Shown piece by piece: positions 7,108 through 13,922 of a stretch of 15,052 bases of DNA. The stretch is from positions 1 through 15,052 of the forward strand of contig JAHIJU010000147.1 of NCBI GenBank assembly GCA_018898235.1. Direction: 5' to 3'. A model generated the notes under the pieces. That model ran no database searches, was not told where the DNA came from, and saw only the letters and a program-made list of their open reading frames with translations. The DNA is from Actinomycetota bacterium (GTDB lineage: Bacteria > Actinomycetota > Actinomycetes > Actinomycetales > Cellulomonadaceae). How positions within the stretch are numbered: position 1 is the stretch's first letter; each line of letters begins with the position of its first letter. A program made the translations under genes and the position numbers.

Positions 7108-7589
7108 CTGCCGGCCACGGCCTGCGACAGCCGCTCGACCTCGGGCAGGGGCGGCAGCCGTCCGTCGTCACCCGGGATGGGGTCGCCGTGCGGGTCGTGC
7201 TGCGGGTGGCCGAGGAAGGCGTCGACCCGGTGGACGAGCAGGTCCGATGCGGCGTGCTCGAGCCGTTCGGCCTCGTCGTGGACCTCCGCCCAGTCGTAGC
7301 CCAGCGCCGTCACCAGGAAGGTCTCCAGCAGCCGGTGCCGGCGCACCATGGCGAGCGCGTGCGTCGTGCCCTGCGCGGTCAGGCGCACCGGGCGGTACGG
7401 CTCGTACTCCACCAGCCCGCGGGCGGCCAGTCGCCGCACGGTGTCCGACACGCTCGCCTGGGTGGTGCCGAACCGTGCGGCCAGGCCCTTGGTGGTGATC
7501 GGCGGGCCGCCCCACTCGGTGGCCGACCAGATGACCTTGAGGTAGTCCTGCGCCACTGCACTGATGTCCTCGACGCCCACGCGCAGCAC
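6921..7589 (-). CDS. mntR: MntR-type Mn-dependent repressor (DtxR family)
   Basis: A 222-residue metalloregulator with an N-terminal winged helix (ITTKGLAARFGTTQASVSDTVRRL, about 31-54), a dimerisation/metal domain (VRRHRLLETFLV through HPQHDPHGDPIP, about 82-139) and a C-terminal SH3-like domain (about 155-220). Aligned by eye to DtxR, the metal ligands H85, E89, H104, E111 and H112 are kept, while DtxR Met10 and Cys102 correspond to D15 and E108. Asp/Glu at these two places is the manganese-type pattern of MntR rather than the iron-type pattern of DtxR/IdeR. The GTG at 7589 starts one base after the mntH stop (7593-7591), with no clear ribosome binding site, so coupling is likely. It probably represses its own operon when Mn2+ is plentiful. 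Confidence 0.9.
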   Translation of the reverse strand: MLRVGVEDISAVAQDYLKVIWSATEWGGPPITTKGLAARFGTTQASVSDTVRRLAARGLVEYEPYRPVRLTAQGTTHALAMVRRHRLLETFLVTALGYDWAEVHDEAERLEHAASDLLVHRVDAFLGHPQHDPHGDPIPGDDGRLPPLPEVERLSQAVAGSYRVVRVSDEDASRLGRLSAALVAPGAEVDVVGPGGVELVVAGAPVLLAPGDAEAVLVRRTR

Positions 7590-7590
7590 C

Positions 7591-8844
7591 CTAGGCGGCG
7601 CGCACGGTGAGCACGACGAGCGCCACGTTGAGCGCCACGACGAGCCCGACGGCCGTCCAGGCCAGGACGAGCAGCCGACGTCCGGCGGCGTGCTGCCCCA
7701 TGAGCGTCCGGTCGCCGTTGAGCCGGACCAGGGGGATCAGCGCGAACGGGATGCCCAGCGACAGCAGCACCTGGCTCAGCACGAGCGCCCAGGTCGGGTC
7801 CACCCCCACCCCGAGCACCACGAGCGCCGGGATCAACGTGACGACGCGGCGCACCAGCAGCGGGACCCGCACGTGCAGCAGACCGGCCATGATCGTCGCC
7901 CCTGCGTAGGCACCCACCGAGGTCGAGGCCAGCCCCGAGGCGAGCAGCCCGATCGCGAAGGCCGTCCCGATGACGGGACCCAGCGCCGTGGCGATGGCGG
8001 CGTGCGCCCCGTCGATCGAGTCGGTCCCCGCCACCCCGGACAGGGCCGAGGCCGCCAGCAGCAGCATGGCGATGTTCACCGTGCCGGCCAGCCCGAGGCT
8101 GCCGATCACGTCCCAGCGGGTGGCGCGCAGCAGCCGGCCCAGCGGCATCGCCCGGTCGGCGCCGCCGAACCGGTCACGGACCAACGAGGAGTGCACGTAG
8201 ATCGCGTGCGGCATGACGGTGGCGCCGAGCATGCTCGCGGCCAGCAGCACCGAGTCCGGTCCGTCGAACCCGGGCACCAGTCCCCCGGCGGCCGACGACC
8301 AGTCCACCGGCGCCACCGTGAGCCCGGCGAGGAAGCCGACAGCGATCACGACCAGCAACCCGATGACGATGCCCTCGAACGGGCGCTGCCCCCGTCGGGT
8401 CTGCACCATGAGCAGTCCGAGGGACACCGCCCCGACGATCAGCCCGCCGACGACGAGCGGCAGCCCGAACAGCAGCCTCAGCGCGATCGCACCGCCGACG
8501 ACCTCCGCGAGGTCGGTGGCCGCGGCCACCAACTCGGCCTGCGCCCAGTAGGCCAGCCGCGGGCCACGGCGCATCCGGTCGCCGAGCACCTGGGGCAGGC
8601 TCCGCCCGGTGACCAGCCCGAGCCGCGCGGACAGGTACTGGACCAGCACCGCGATCGTGTTGGCGACCACCAGCACCCACACGAGCAGGTAGCCGTAGCG
8701 GGCGCCCGCGGTGACGTTGGCAGCGACGTTCCCCGGATCGACGTAGGCGACGGCTGCCACGAACGCGGGCCCGAGCAGCCACGGCAGGGAGCGCCGTGCA
8801 CCGACGCTCCGGCTCGTCCGTGCACTCTCAACCTCTGCCGCCAT
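7591..8844 (-). CDS. mntH: NRAMP-family Mn2+ transporter MntH
   Basis: A 417-residue, 11-helix proton-coupled divalent metal importer. The first helix carries AYVDPGNVAAN with DPGN at 36-39; helix 6 carries GATVMPHAIYVHSS with MPH at 211-213. These are the two metal-binding motifs of NRAMP proteins, and the Met favours Mn2+ over Ca2+/Mg2+. Length is normal for bacterial MntH. The ATG at 8844 is the only sensible start but has no purine-rich ribosome binding site; the sequence before it is AT-rich, suggesting a leaderless or very short-leader mRNA. It is co-transcribed with mntR downstream. Confidence 0.95.
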   Translation of the reverse strand: MAAEVESARTSRSVGARRSLPWLLGPAFVAAVAYVDPGNVAANVTAGARYGYLLVWVLVVANTIAVLVQYLSARLGLVTGRSLPQVLGDRMRRGPRLAYWAQAELVAAATDLAEVVGGAIALRLLFGLPLVVGGLIVGAVSLGLLMVQTRRGQRPFEGIVIGLLVVIAVGFLAGLTVAPVDWSSAAGGLVPGFDGPDSVLLAASMLGATVMPHAIYVHSSLVRDRFGGADRAMPLGRLLRATRWDVIGSLGLAGTVNIAMLLLAASALSGVAGTDSIDGAHAAIATALGPVIGTAFAIGLLASGLASTSVGAYAGATIMAGLLHVRVPLLVRRVVTLIPALVVLGVGVDPTWALVLSQVLLSLGIPFALIPLVRLNGDRTLMGQHAAGRRLLVLAWTAVGLVVALNVALVVLTVRAA

Positions 8845-8865
8845 AAGTTAAGTCAACCAAACAAT
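8845..8865 (-). promoter_or_regulatory. AT-rich mntH promoter with a candidate MntR operator
   Basis: Read on the minus strand, TTGTTTGGTTGACTTAACTT runs straight into the mntH ATG. It is a marked AT island in GC-rich DNA. GGTTGA-C-TTAACT is an imperfect inverted repeat (4 of 6 positions match) of the size and style of DtxR/MntR boxes. TTGACT or TAACTT could serve as -10. Binding by MntR is inferred from the neighbouring gene. Confidence 0.5.
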
Positions 8866-8899
8866 CCGCCGCGCCGCTGGGTTTCGACACGCCTCCGCT

Positions 8900-8923
8900 C
8901 GCATCCGACCGGCTGCGGACGCG
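8900..8923 (-). terminator. terminator-like hairpin downstream of pabB
   Basis: CGCATCCG (8900-8907) pairs with CGGACGCG (8916-8923) at 7 of 8 positions, with an 8-nt loop. It starts 10 nt after the pabB stop on the minus strand and separates pabB from the mntH promoter. TCGA blocks further out (8924-8927 and 8883-8886) allow a longer interrupted stem. There is no T tract. Confidence 0.45.
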
Positions 8924-8932
8924 TCGACCACG

Positions 8933-10333
8933 TCATCCCACCCCGAGCGCAGCAAGTCCGGCCCTCACCTTGAGCACGGTCTCGTCCCACTCCCGGACCG
9001 GGTCGGATCCGATCGTGATGCCGCCACCGGTCCCGAGGGTGGCCCTGCCCGGCCGGATCTCGATGCTCCGGATCACGACCGCCAGCTCCGCCGACCCGTC
9101 CGTGCCGAACCGCCCCCACACCCCCGAGTAGGCGCCCCGCGGCCCCACCTCCAGCCCGGCCAGCAGGGCCATCGCCGAGCGTTTGGGTGCCCCCGTCATG
9201 GAACCGGCCGGGAACAGCGCCCGGGTCGCGCCCAGCGCATCGGTGACCAGCCGCGACTCGACCGTGCTCACCAGCTGGTGCACCTGCGGATGCGACTGCA
9301 CCGCGAAGAGCTCGCTGACCTGGACCGATCCGATCTGCGAGACCTGGGACAGGTCGTTGCGGCACAGGTCGACGATCATCACGTTCTCGGCCCGCTCCTT
9401 CTGGTCGGCCGCCAGCTCGGCCGCGAGGGCGCGGTCCAGCACGGCATCCGCCGAACGCGGCCGGGTGCCCTTGATCGGGCTGGTGACGGCCCGGCCCGTG
9501 ACGTCGACCGCGAGGAACCGCTCGGGGGATGAGCTGAGCAGCCACCGGTCGCCGATCCGGACCAGCCCGCCGTAGGGTGCCGGGCTCGTGCGGCGCAGCC
9601 GGAGGTAGACGACCAACGGGTCGTACGCCGGCGGGAGCTCCACCTCGACCGTGGTCGTCAGGCACAGCTGGTAGGCGTCCCCGCGGGTGATGGCCTCCAG
9701 GCACGCGTGGATGCGGTCCAGGTAGTCGGCCCGGCCCAGGCGTCGCCGCGCACGCACCACGCCTGGGGTCTCGTCGACCGGATCGGGCATGGCACCGGCG
9801 ATCCGCGCGGCGGTGCGGACCAGCCATCGCTCGGCATCCGGAGCCTGCGCGTCGACCACGAGCGTGAGCTCCCCGGTCGCCCCTTCGATCCGCACACCGC
9901 GGTCGACCAGGGCGAACGCGGCGGTCGGCCCGTCGGGCGCGGCGTGCGGCACCGGCAGCGCACGCGCCCCGGCCTCGTAGCCCAGCCACCCCCACCAGCC
10001 CAGCACGGACGACCACGTCCCGGCGCCCGCCAGCCGGGCCCGCAGCAGGTCGGTGAGCCCGTCGAGCCCCGTCAGGACACCGGTGCCGTCCGGCCGGGTC
10101 ACCGGATGTCCGCCGACCGTCACACGATCGTCGGCGTCGAGGAGCACGACATCGGCACGGTCACCGGTCAGTCCCAGGAACCCGCTGGCACCGGCCCCGC
10201 CGGGATCCGACCAGACCATCGCCGCGCCGTCGTCGAGCAGGCGCACGAGCAGCCACGGCGGCACCCGGGTCGCCAGCCGCGCGGTCAGCACACCCGCGTC
10301 GGGGTTCGGGCGCTCCGCGGGGCGCCCCGTCAC
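8933..10333 (-). CDS. pabB: aminodeoxychorismate synthase component I
   Basis: The 466-residue enzyme of the chorismate-binding family would convert chorismate plus ammonia to 4-amino-4-deoxychorismate for p-aminobenzoate and folate synthesis. Landmarks: GDAYQLCLTT (218-227), SSSPERFL (267-274), PIKGTRPR (286-293), ENVMIVDLCRND (316-327), HPQVHQLVSTV (348-358), FPAGSMTGAPKRSA (374-387) and GPRGAYSG (397-404). Lys288 in PIKGT marks PabB; anthranilate synthase TrpE has PIAGT at this site. The N-terminal region (1-180) is weakly conserved, as usual. The GTG at 10333 has no strong ribosome binding site but overlaps the stop of a short upstream ORF (GTGA), so translation is probably coupled. No pabA or pabC is adjacent. 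Confidence 0.9.
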   Translation of the reverse strand: MTGRPAERPNPDAGVLTARLATRVPPWLLVRLLDDGAAMVWSDPGGAGASGFLGLTGDRADVVLLDADDRVTVGGHPVTRPDGTGVLTGLDGLTDLLRARLAGAGTWSSVLGWWGWLGYEAGARALPVPHAAPDGPTAAFALVDRGVRIEGATGELTLVVDAQAPDAERWLVRTAARIAGAMPDPVDETPGVVRARRRLGRADYLDRIHACLEAITRGDAYQLCLTTTVEVELPPAYDPLVVYLRLRRTSPAPYGGLVRIGDRWLLSSSPERFLAVDVTGRAVTSPIKGTRPRSADAVLDRALAAELAADQKERAENVMIVDLCRNDLSQVSQIGSVQVSELFAVQSHPQVHQLVSTVESRLVTDALGATRALFPAGSMTGAPKRSAMALLAGLEVGPRGAYSGVWGRFGTDGSAELAVVIRSIEIRPGRATLGTGGGITIGSDPVREWDETVLKVRAGLAALGVG

Positions 10334-10389
10334 CGAGCTACCGCGCGACGCCCGGGGGCGGGCCCCGACGCCGTCGACAGACAGGTCAT
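10330..10389 (-). CDS. 19-residue leader ORF upstream of pabB
   Basis: ATG at 10389 is preceded by AGGAGG with a 7-nt spacer, by far the best ribosome binding site around the pabB start. The ORF encodes MTCLSTASGPAPGRRAVAR and its TGA (10332-10330) overlaps the pabB GTG as GTGA. The frame differs from pabB. It has no run of Trp, Phe or Tyr codons, so classical aromatic attenuation is not indicated. It may simply deliver ribosomes to pabB, or sense something through its single Cys or the Pro/Arg stretch. Confidence 0.5.
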   Translation of the reverse strand: MTCLSTASGPAPGRRAVAR

Positions 10390-10458
10390 CTCATGTCCTC
10401 CTCGGAGCAGATCGTCACCCGGGGCGGCGCTCGGCACCACATCCGTCCACCGGGGCCA

Positions 10459-10477
10459 TTGCGGACAGTGTCCGCAA
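10459..10477. promoter_or_regulatory. perfect 19-bp palindrome, likely TetR operator
   Basis: TTGCGGACAGTGTCCGCAA has two perfect 9-bp arms around one central base. It ends 7 bp before the TAGGCT hexamer at 10485 and so overlaps the -35 zone of the alcohol dehydrogenase promoter. Length and symmetry fit operators of TetR-family repressors, and a TetR gene follows the dehydrogenase gene. It lies between divergent genes and could also affect pabB. Confidence 0.75.
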
Positions 10478-10484
10478 CGATGGC

Positions 10485-10490
10485 TAGGCT
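10485..10490 (+). promoter_or_regulatory. -10 element of the alcohol dehydrogenase gene
   Basis: TAGGCT, identical to the hexamer in the nhaA promoter, sits just downstream of the palindrome. Transcription would begin near 10497, giving a leader of about 60 nt with AGGAG before the ATG at 10557. No clear -35 sequence is present; the palindrome occupies that place. Confidence 0.4.
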
Positions 10491-10556
10491 CGGACCCAGC
10501 CCCGCACACCGACGTGCGTGGCCCCGCCCGGCCCCGGGCCGACCCAGGAGAGCACC

Positions 10557-11606
10557 ATGCGCGCAGTCGTCGTCTCCGCCCTCGACACCTACTCCCTCAC
10601 CCAGCGTCCGGACGCCACCCTCCTCGCGCCGACCGACGCCCTGGTCAAGGTCCGCGCCACCACCGTGAGCGGCAGCGACGCCCACCTGATCGCCGGCCAC
10701 CTCGGCCCGGTGCCGACCGAGGGCTTCCCGCTCGGCCACGAGCTCGTGGGCGATGTCGTCGAGGTCGGCGCGGCCGTGCTCAACCTGTCCCCCGGCGACC
10801 GGGTCGCCGTCCCGGCCGCTCCCTGGTGCGGCACCTGCGCCCGGTGCCGCGCCGGTCAGATCCAGCTCTGCCTGCGCGGCGGGATCTTCGGCGCCGGACC
10901 GGCCTTCGGCGGACTCGGGGGCGCCCAGGCCGAGCTCGTCCGCGTGCCCTGGGCCGACACCTGCCTGTCCGTCGTGCCCGACGGTGTGAGCGATGCGCAG
11001 GCGCTCACCGTCGGAGACATCCTGTCCACCGGCTGGACCGCCGTGCGCGAGGCGGTCAGCACCCCCGGTCAGACGCTCCTCGTCTTCGGCGCCGGGCCGG
11101 TCGGCCTGTCCGCGGTGCACACGGCCCGCCTGCACGGCGTTGCCCAGGTGATCACGGTGGACACCGTCGCCGACCGGCTGGCGCTGGCCCGCACGCTCGG
11201 CGCCGACCACGTCATCGATCCCTCGACCCAGGACGTCGCGGCGGTCGTCGCCTCGCTCACCGATGGTCGTGGGGCGCAGGCCGTCGTCGACGCCGCCGGG
11301 GTGCCCGCCACGATCGGCGCCTGGGCAGCGGTCGCGGCCGTCGGTGCGCGGATCGCCATGGTCGGCATGCCCGCGGGTCCGGTCGAGATGGCGCTCGGTG
11401 CGCTGCAGATGAAGAACATCTCGGTGTGGACGGGACTGGGCGACCTCGGCCACATGGACATGCTGCTGGCGATGATCGTCGCCGGGCGGCTCGACCCGGC
11501 ACCGATCTTCACCGAGACCGTGCCGTTCGACCGCATCGAGACCGCGATCGCGCAGTTCATCGCCCGCAAGCCCGGTCTGGTCAAGCAGCTGGTCACCGTC
11601 GGTTGA
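10557..11606 (+). CDS. zinc-type alcohol dehydrogenase (MDR family) with an altered zinc ligand
   Basis: The 349-residue product belongs to the medium-chain dehydrogenase/reductase family, NAD-dependent oxidation of an alcohol or polyol. The N-terminal GroES-like domain has GHELVGDVVEVG (60-71, H61/E62) and the structural zinc set C91, C94, C97, C105. The Rossmann domain has VFGAGPVGLSAV (176-187) and D202 at the end of the second strand, which favours NAD over NADP. The catalytic zinc motif normally reads CG[ST]D, but here it is SGSD (38-41): the first ligand Cys is Ser (AGC). H61 and D154 remain. The ATG at 10557 has AGGAG 7 nt upstream. A palindrome covers its promoter and a TetR gene follows 25 bp after the stop. 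Substrate unknown. Confidence 0.88.
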   Translation: MRAVVVSALDTYSLTQRPDATLLAPTDALVKVRATTVSGSDAHLIAGHLGPVPTEGFPLGHELVGDVVEVGAAVLNLSPGDRVAVPAAPWCGTCARCRAGQIQLCLRGGIFGAGPAFGGLGGAQAELVRVPWADTCLSVVPDGVSDAQALTVGDILSTGWTAVREAVSTPGQTLLVFGAGPVGLSAVHTARLHGVAQVITVDTVADRLALARTLGADHVIDPSTQDVAAVVASLTDGRGAQAVVDAAGVPATIGAWAAVAAVGARIAMVGMPAGPVEMALGALQMKNISVWTGLGDLGHMDMLLAMIVAGRLDPAPIFTETVPFDRIETAIAQFIARKPGLVKQLVTVG

Positions 11607-11614
11607 CGGTGACC
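11591..11614 (+). terminator. perfect 10-bp hairpin across the dehydrogenase stop codon
   Basis: GGTCACCGTC (11591-11600) pairs perfectly with GACGGTGACC (11605-11614) around GGTT. The dehydrogenase TGA (11604-11606) is at the loop/right-arm junction. As RNA it is a strong terminator-like stem without a T tract. As DNA it is a palindrome sitting 5 bp before the TAGACT -10 of the tetR gene, so it could equally be an autoregulatory operator. It does not resemble the palindrome at 10459. Confidence 0.6.
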
Positions 11615-11619
11615 GTCCC

Positions 11620-11625
11620 TAGACT
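11620..11625 (+). promoter_or_regulatory. -10 element for a leaderless tetR transcript
   Basis: TAGACT occupies exactly -12 to -7 relative to the A of the tetR ATG at 11632, the geometry of leaderless promoters in actinomycetes. No ribosome binding site precedes that ATG, which agrees. No clear -35 is seen; the hairpin at 11591-11614 fills that position. Confidence 0.5.
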
Positions 11626-11631
11626 CCACGG

Positions 11632-12306
11632 ATGGAGCAGCCGGGGCAGCGACGCGACGGGCTGGGCTGGGGCACGCTCGACCGGGCCGGCGTCGTCGCC
11701 GCTGCCCTGCAGATAGCCCGCACCGACGGGCTGGGCGGCCTCACCATCCGCCGCGTCGCCGAGGCCCTCGGCGCCTCCCGGATGGCCCTGTACCGGCACG
11801 TGCACGACAAGCAGGAGCTGCTCGACCTGGTCGCGGACGAGATCTCGGCCCAGAGCGCCGATCTGCCCGTCGACGAGACCGCCGCATGGGACGTGCGTCT
11901 GCAGGCCATCGCCACGAGCCTGCGCACGCACCTGTCGGCCAACCCCGCGTTCGCCGAGTTCATGGTGGTCCACTCCGCCCACGGGCCGGGCGGTGTGCGG
12001 ATGGCCGAGCTCATCACCCGCGCGATTGCGGCCACCGGCCTGCCGCCGGACCGGGTGGCGCACCACTGCCTCGTGTTCGCCGATGTGGTGCTCGGCCGCA
12101 TCCACCGCGAGCTCAACGGCGATCCGACCGCAGCCGCGCGCAACGCCCGGCTGCTCGACGCCGCCCAGCACGTCCCGGAGGCGCAGTACGTGCGGCGCTA
12201 CGACGCGCAGCTGCGCCAGGTGCACCCGGAGGCGGTGTTCACCGCCGAGGTGACGATGGTGGTCGAGGCGATCCGCACCGAGGTGACGGCCGCGGGGGCC
12301 GGCTGA
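11632..12306 (+). CDS. TetR-family transcriptional regulator
   Basis: A 224-residue repressor. The N-terminal helix-turn-helix is LTIRRVAEALGASRMALYRHV (residues 37-57), followed by HDKQELLDLVADEI. The last part of this (ALYRHVHDKQELLDLVAD) is typical of the TetR subgroup with the tetracycline-repressor-like C-terminal domain. The remaining 150 residues are the helical ligand-binding and dimer domain, with no recognisable ligand signature. It lies 25 bp behind the alcohol dehydrogenase gene, whose promoter carries the 19-bp palindrome, so that gene is the likely target. Start at 11632 because the -10 element and conserved N-terminus fit; the mRNA is probably leaderless when made from its own promoter. 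Confidence 0.93.
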   Translation: MEQPGQRRDGLGWGTLDRAGVVAAALQIARTDGLGGLTIRRVAEALGASRMALYRHVHDKQELLDLVADEISAQSADLPVDETAAWDVRLQAIATSLRTHLSANPAFAEFMVVHSAHGPGGVRMAELITRAIAATGLPPDRVAHHCLVFADVVLGRIHRELNGDPTAAARNARLLDAAQHVPEAQYVRRYDAQLRQVHPEAVFTAEVTMVVEAIRTEVTAAGAG

Positions 12307-12380
12307 GCGCCTGGGACACCGGAGATACCGCGCGGGAACGACTCCGCTCCCCGGGACGTCACCGAGAGAGTCCACCGACA

Positions 12381-12419
12381 GCGGTGCCGTCGTGACCCGG
12401 CAGGTCCCGACGGCACCGC
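12381..12419. terminator. bidirectional terminator between tetR and the SDR gene
   Basis: GCGGTGCCGTCG (12381-12392) pairs perfectly over 12 bp with CGACGGCACCGC (12408-12419). Inside, GACC (12394-12397) pairs with GGTC (12403-12406), closing a 5-nt loop after one mismatch. It lies 74 bp after the tetR stop and 5 bp after the SDR stop, between convergent genes. No T tract, but it is the strongest stem in the window. Confidence 0.8.
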
Positions 12420-12424
12420 AGGAG

Positions 12425-13261
12425 TCAGCGCTGGCTGTATTCCTTGGCCGCGGCGGCCACATCGGTTGCGAACGTTCCCAGGGTGACGGCGGTGGCTCCC
12501 CCATCGACGGGAATCACCGCCCCGGTGACATAGTCCGCAAGGTCGCTGGCGAGGAAGGTGGCGACCTTCGCGATGTCGTCGGCGGTGCCGGTGCGCTGCA
12601 GGGGTTGCCCTGACGCGAGCCGCTCGGCGAGGAAGTCGGCAAACGGAATGGCCTCCTCACTTGGCAGCCCGAAGCCCCGCGCCATGAGCGGCGTCATGAT
12701 GATCCCGGGTGCGATCGCGTTTGATCTGATGCCGAGCGGGCCGAGCTCGGCGGCCGCCTGGCGGATGATGCCGGCCACGGCGTGCTTGGCGACCGTGTAT
12801 CCGACGGTGGCCCATCCCCCCTGCAGTCCGGCCGCGGACGTGGTGGAGATGATGGATCCGCCGGTGCCCTGCTTCACGAACTGTCGTGCCGCGTACTTGT
12901 GGCCGAGGAGTACCGAACGGGTCAGCAGCGCGATGGTCTTGTCGAATCCGGCCGAGCCGATCTCGAGGATCGGCGACGGGTCGCCCCCGGCGCCGGCGTT
13001 GTTGTAGATGACGTCGAGCTTGCCGAAGCGCTCGACCGTCGCGGCCACGAGCGCCTCGATGGCGCTCTCGTCCATCACGTCGGTGTGCACGTAGAGCGCG
13101 CTGTCCCCGAACCGCTCGACAACGGATCCTCCGAGCTCGTCCTGGATGTCAGCGACGGCGACCTTCGCGCCCTCAGAGATGAAGCGTTCGACCGTCGCGA
13201 GACCGATGCCGCTGGTCCCGCCGGTGACGATGGCGACCTTGCCTTCGAGCAATCCTGTCAT
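12425..13261 (-). CDS. short-chain dehydrogenase/reductase
   Basis: The 278-residue product is a classical SDR oxidoreductase: TGGTSGIG cofactor loop (13-20), D38 after the second strand (NAD-type), NNAG (87-90), and catalytic S142, Y155 and K159 (YTVAK). The Asn of the catalytic tetrad, expected in helix 4 near 115-116, is replaced (ALLTRSVLLGHKYA reads Arg-Ser there); some SDR subfamilies share this. It ends with PVDGGAT near 252-258 plus a 20-residue extension. ATG 13261 has GGGAGA 6 nt upstream and matches the usual SDR N-terminus. An in-frame ATG at 13336 overlaps the TetR stop (ATGA) and would add 25 residues; I consider it less likely. Codon use is less G/C-biased than in most neighbours. 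Substrate unknown. Confidence 0.92.
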   Translation of the reverse strand: MTGLLEGKVAIVTGGTSGIGLATVERFISEGAKVAVADIQDELGGSVVERFGDSALYVHTDVMDESAIEALVAATVERFGKLDVIYNNAGAGGDPSPILEIGSAGFDKTIALLTRSVLLGHKYAARQFVKQGTGGSIISTTSAAGLQGGWATVGYTVAKHAVAGIIRQAAAELGPLGIRSNAIAPGIIMTPLMARGFGLPSEEAIPFADFLAERLASGQPLQRTGTADDIAKVATFLASDLADYVTGAVIPVDGGATAVTLGTFATDVAAAAKEYSQR

Positions 13262-13291
13262 GATGTTCTCCCGGTCTTCTGGCCCTTGGTT

Positions 13292-13323
13292 CCTACGCCT
13301 GCGGGTGGGCCGAGCCGCGTAGG
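13292..13323 (-). repeat. inverted repeat between the TetR and SDR genes
   Basis: CCTACGC (13292-13298) and GCGTAGG (13317-13323) are perfect 7-bp arms, 18 nt apart, in the 71-bp gap between the two genes. It could be an mRNA hairpin that sets the expression ratio, or a second regulator site. It is unrelated to the palindrome at 13923. Confidence 0.4.
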
Positions 13324-13332
13324 CGTTATCCG

Positions 13333-13905
13333 TCATCGTTGGCGGATGGCTCCTGATGCGAACGCGTCGAGCGTGTTGGCATAGACGACTTCCGGGTCCG
13401 CACCTGCGGTGACCATGACCTCGAGTGCGATCCGGGTCGCACTGGCGACAGCCGCTGCCGCGGTGCGAGCCGCAACGCTGTCGGCGTCCAAGGCGAGGCG
13501 CGGGGCGATGATGCGTGCGAAGGAACGTTCGCCGTCGTGGACTTTCCTCAGGAACACCGACCACATCTCGGCGTCTGCGAAGACGAGGGTGAAGAGGGCG
13601 CGGGTGCGGGCTGACTGCGCGCCGCCGAGGCCGGCGCGGAAAGCCGCGAAAAGGATGTCGGGAAGCGGTTCACCCGGAACGGCGTTCGTGACCACCTCCT
13701 GGAAGCGAGCCGTATTCCAGTCGAATACGGGGCTCACGCTCTCCGCCTTGGTGGGGAAATACCGATAGAACGTCCGTTGCGAGACCCCGATGACGTCGGC
13801 GATCTCCGCGATCGTCAGATCGGTCGTCCCGCGGGAGATGAAGAGGTCACAGCAACGCTGCGACGCACGGAGGCGAGCAGCAGCGACACCCTCGACCTCG
13901 GCCAT
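13333..13905 (-). CDS. TetR-family transcriptional regulator
   Basis: A 190-residue repressor with the helix-turn-helix LTIAEIADVIGVSQRTFYRYF (30-50) followed by PTKAESV, a standard TetR N-terminus; the rest is the helical ligand domain. The ATG at 13905 was chosen because the family domain begins about 10 residues later and because a perfect 25-bp palindrome and a TAGTGT/GATAGT -10 candidate lie immediately upstream; the frame stays open further 5' but that stretch reads as Gly/Arg-rich noise. No ribosome binding site is evident, so the mRNA may be leaderless. The SDR gene follows 71 bp downstream on the same strand, giving a self-repressed operon. As in the SDR, codon bias is milder than in neighbours, which hints at a shared, possibly acquired origin. 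Confidence 0.92.
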   Translation of the reverse strand: MAEVEGVAAARLRASQRCCDLFISRGTTDLTIAEIADVIGVSQRTFYRYFPTKAESVSPVFDWNTARFQEVVTNAVPGEPLPDILFAAFRAGLGGAQSARTRALFTLVFADAEMWSVFLRKVHDGERSFARIIAPRLALDADSVAARTAAAAVASATRIALEVMVTAGADPEVVYANTLDAFASGAIRQR

Positions 13906-13922
13906 GCCACTGACACTATCCC

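Noticed and set aside
8879..8899. Dispersed REP-like actinobacterial repeat (GTTTCGACACGC...)
   Set aside because: It resembles the start of a common actinobacterial extragenic repeat, but only one partial copy exists here, so it cannot be supported from this window.
7564..8973. Plus-strand open frame opposite mntH
   Set aside because: Antisense shadow of mntH; His/Gln/Arg/Pro-rich and without a ribosome binding site.
9707..11716. Plus-strand open frame of 669 codons over pabB and the dehydrogenase gene
   Set aside because: It crosses two real genes in wrong frames and has Arg/Gly-rich composition.
13262..13336. Longer SDR start at 13336 overlapping the TetR stop
   Set aside because: It would add 25 basic residues not usual in SDRs, while the ATG at 13261 has its own ribosome binding site and matches the family start. 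Kept as an alternative.
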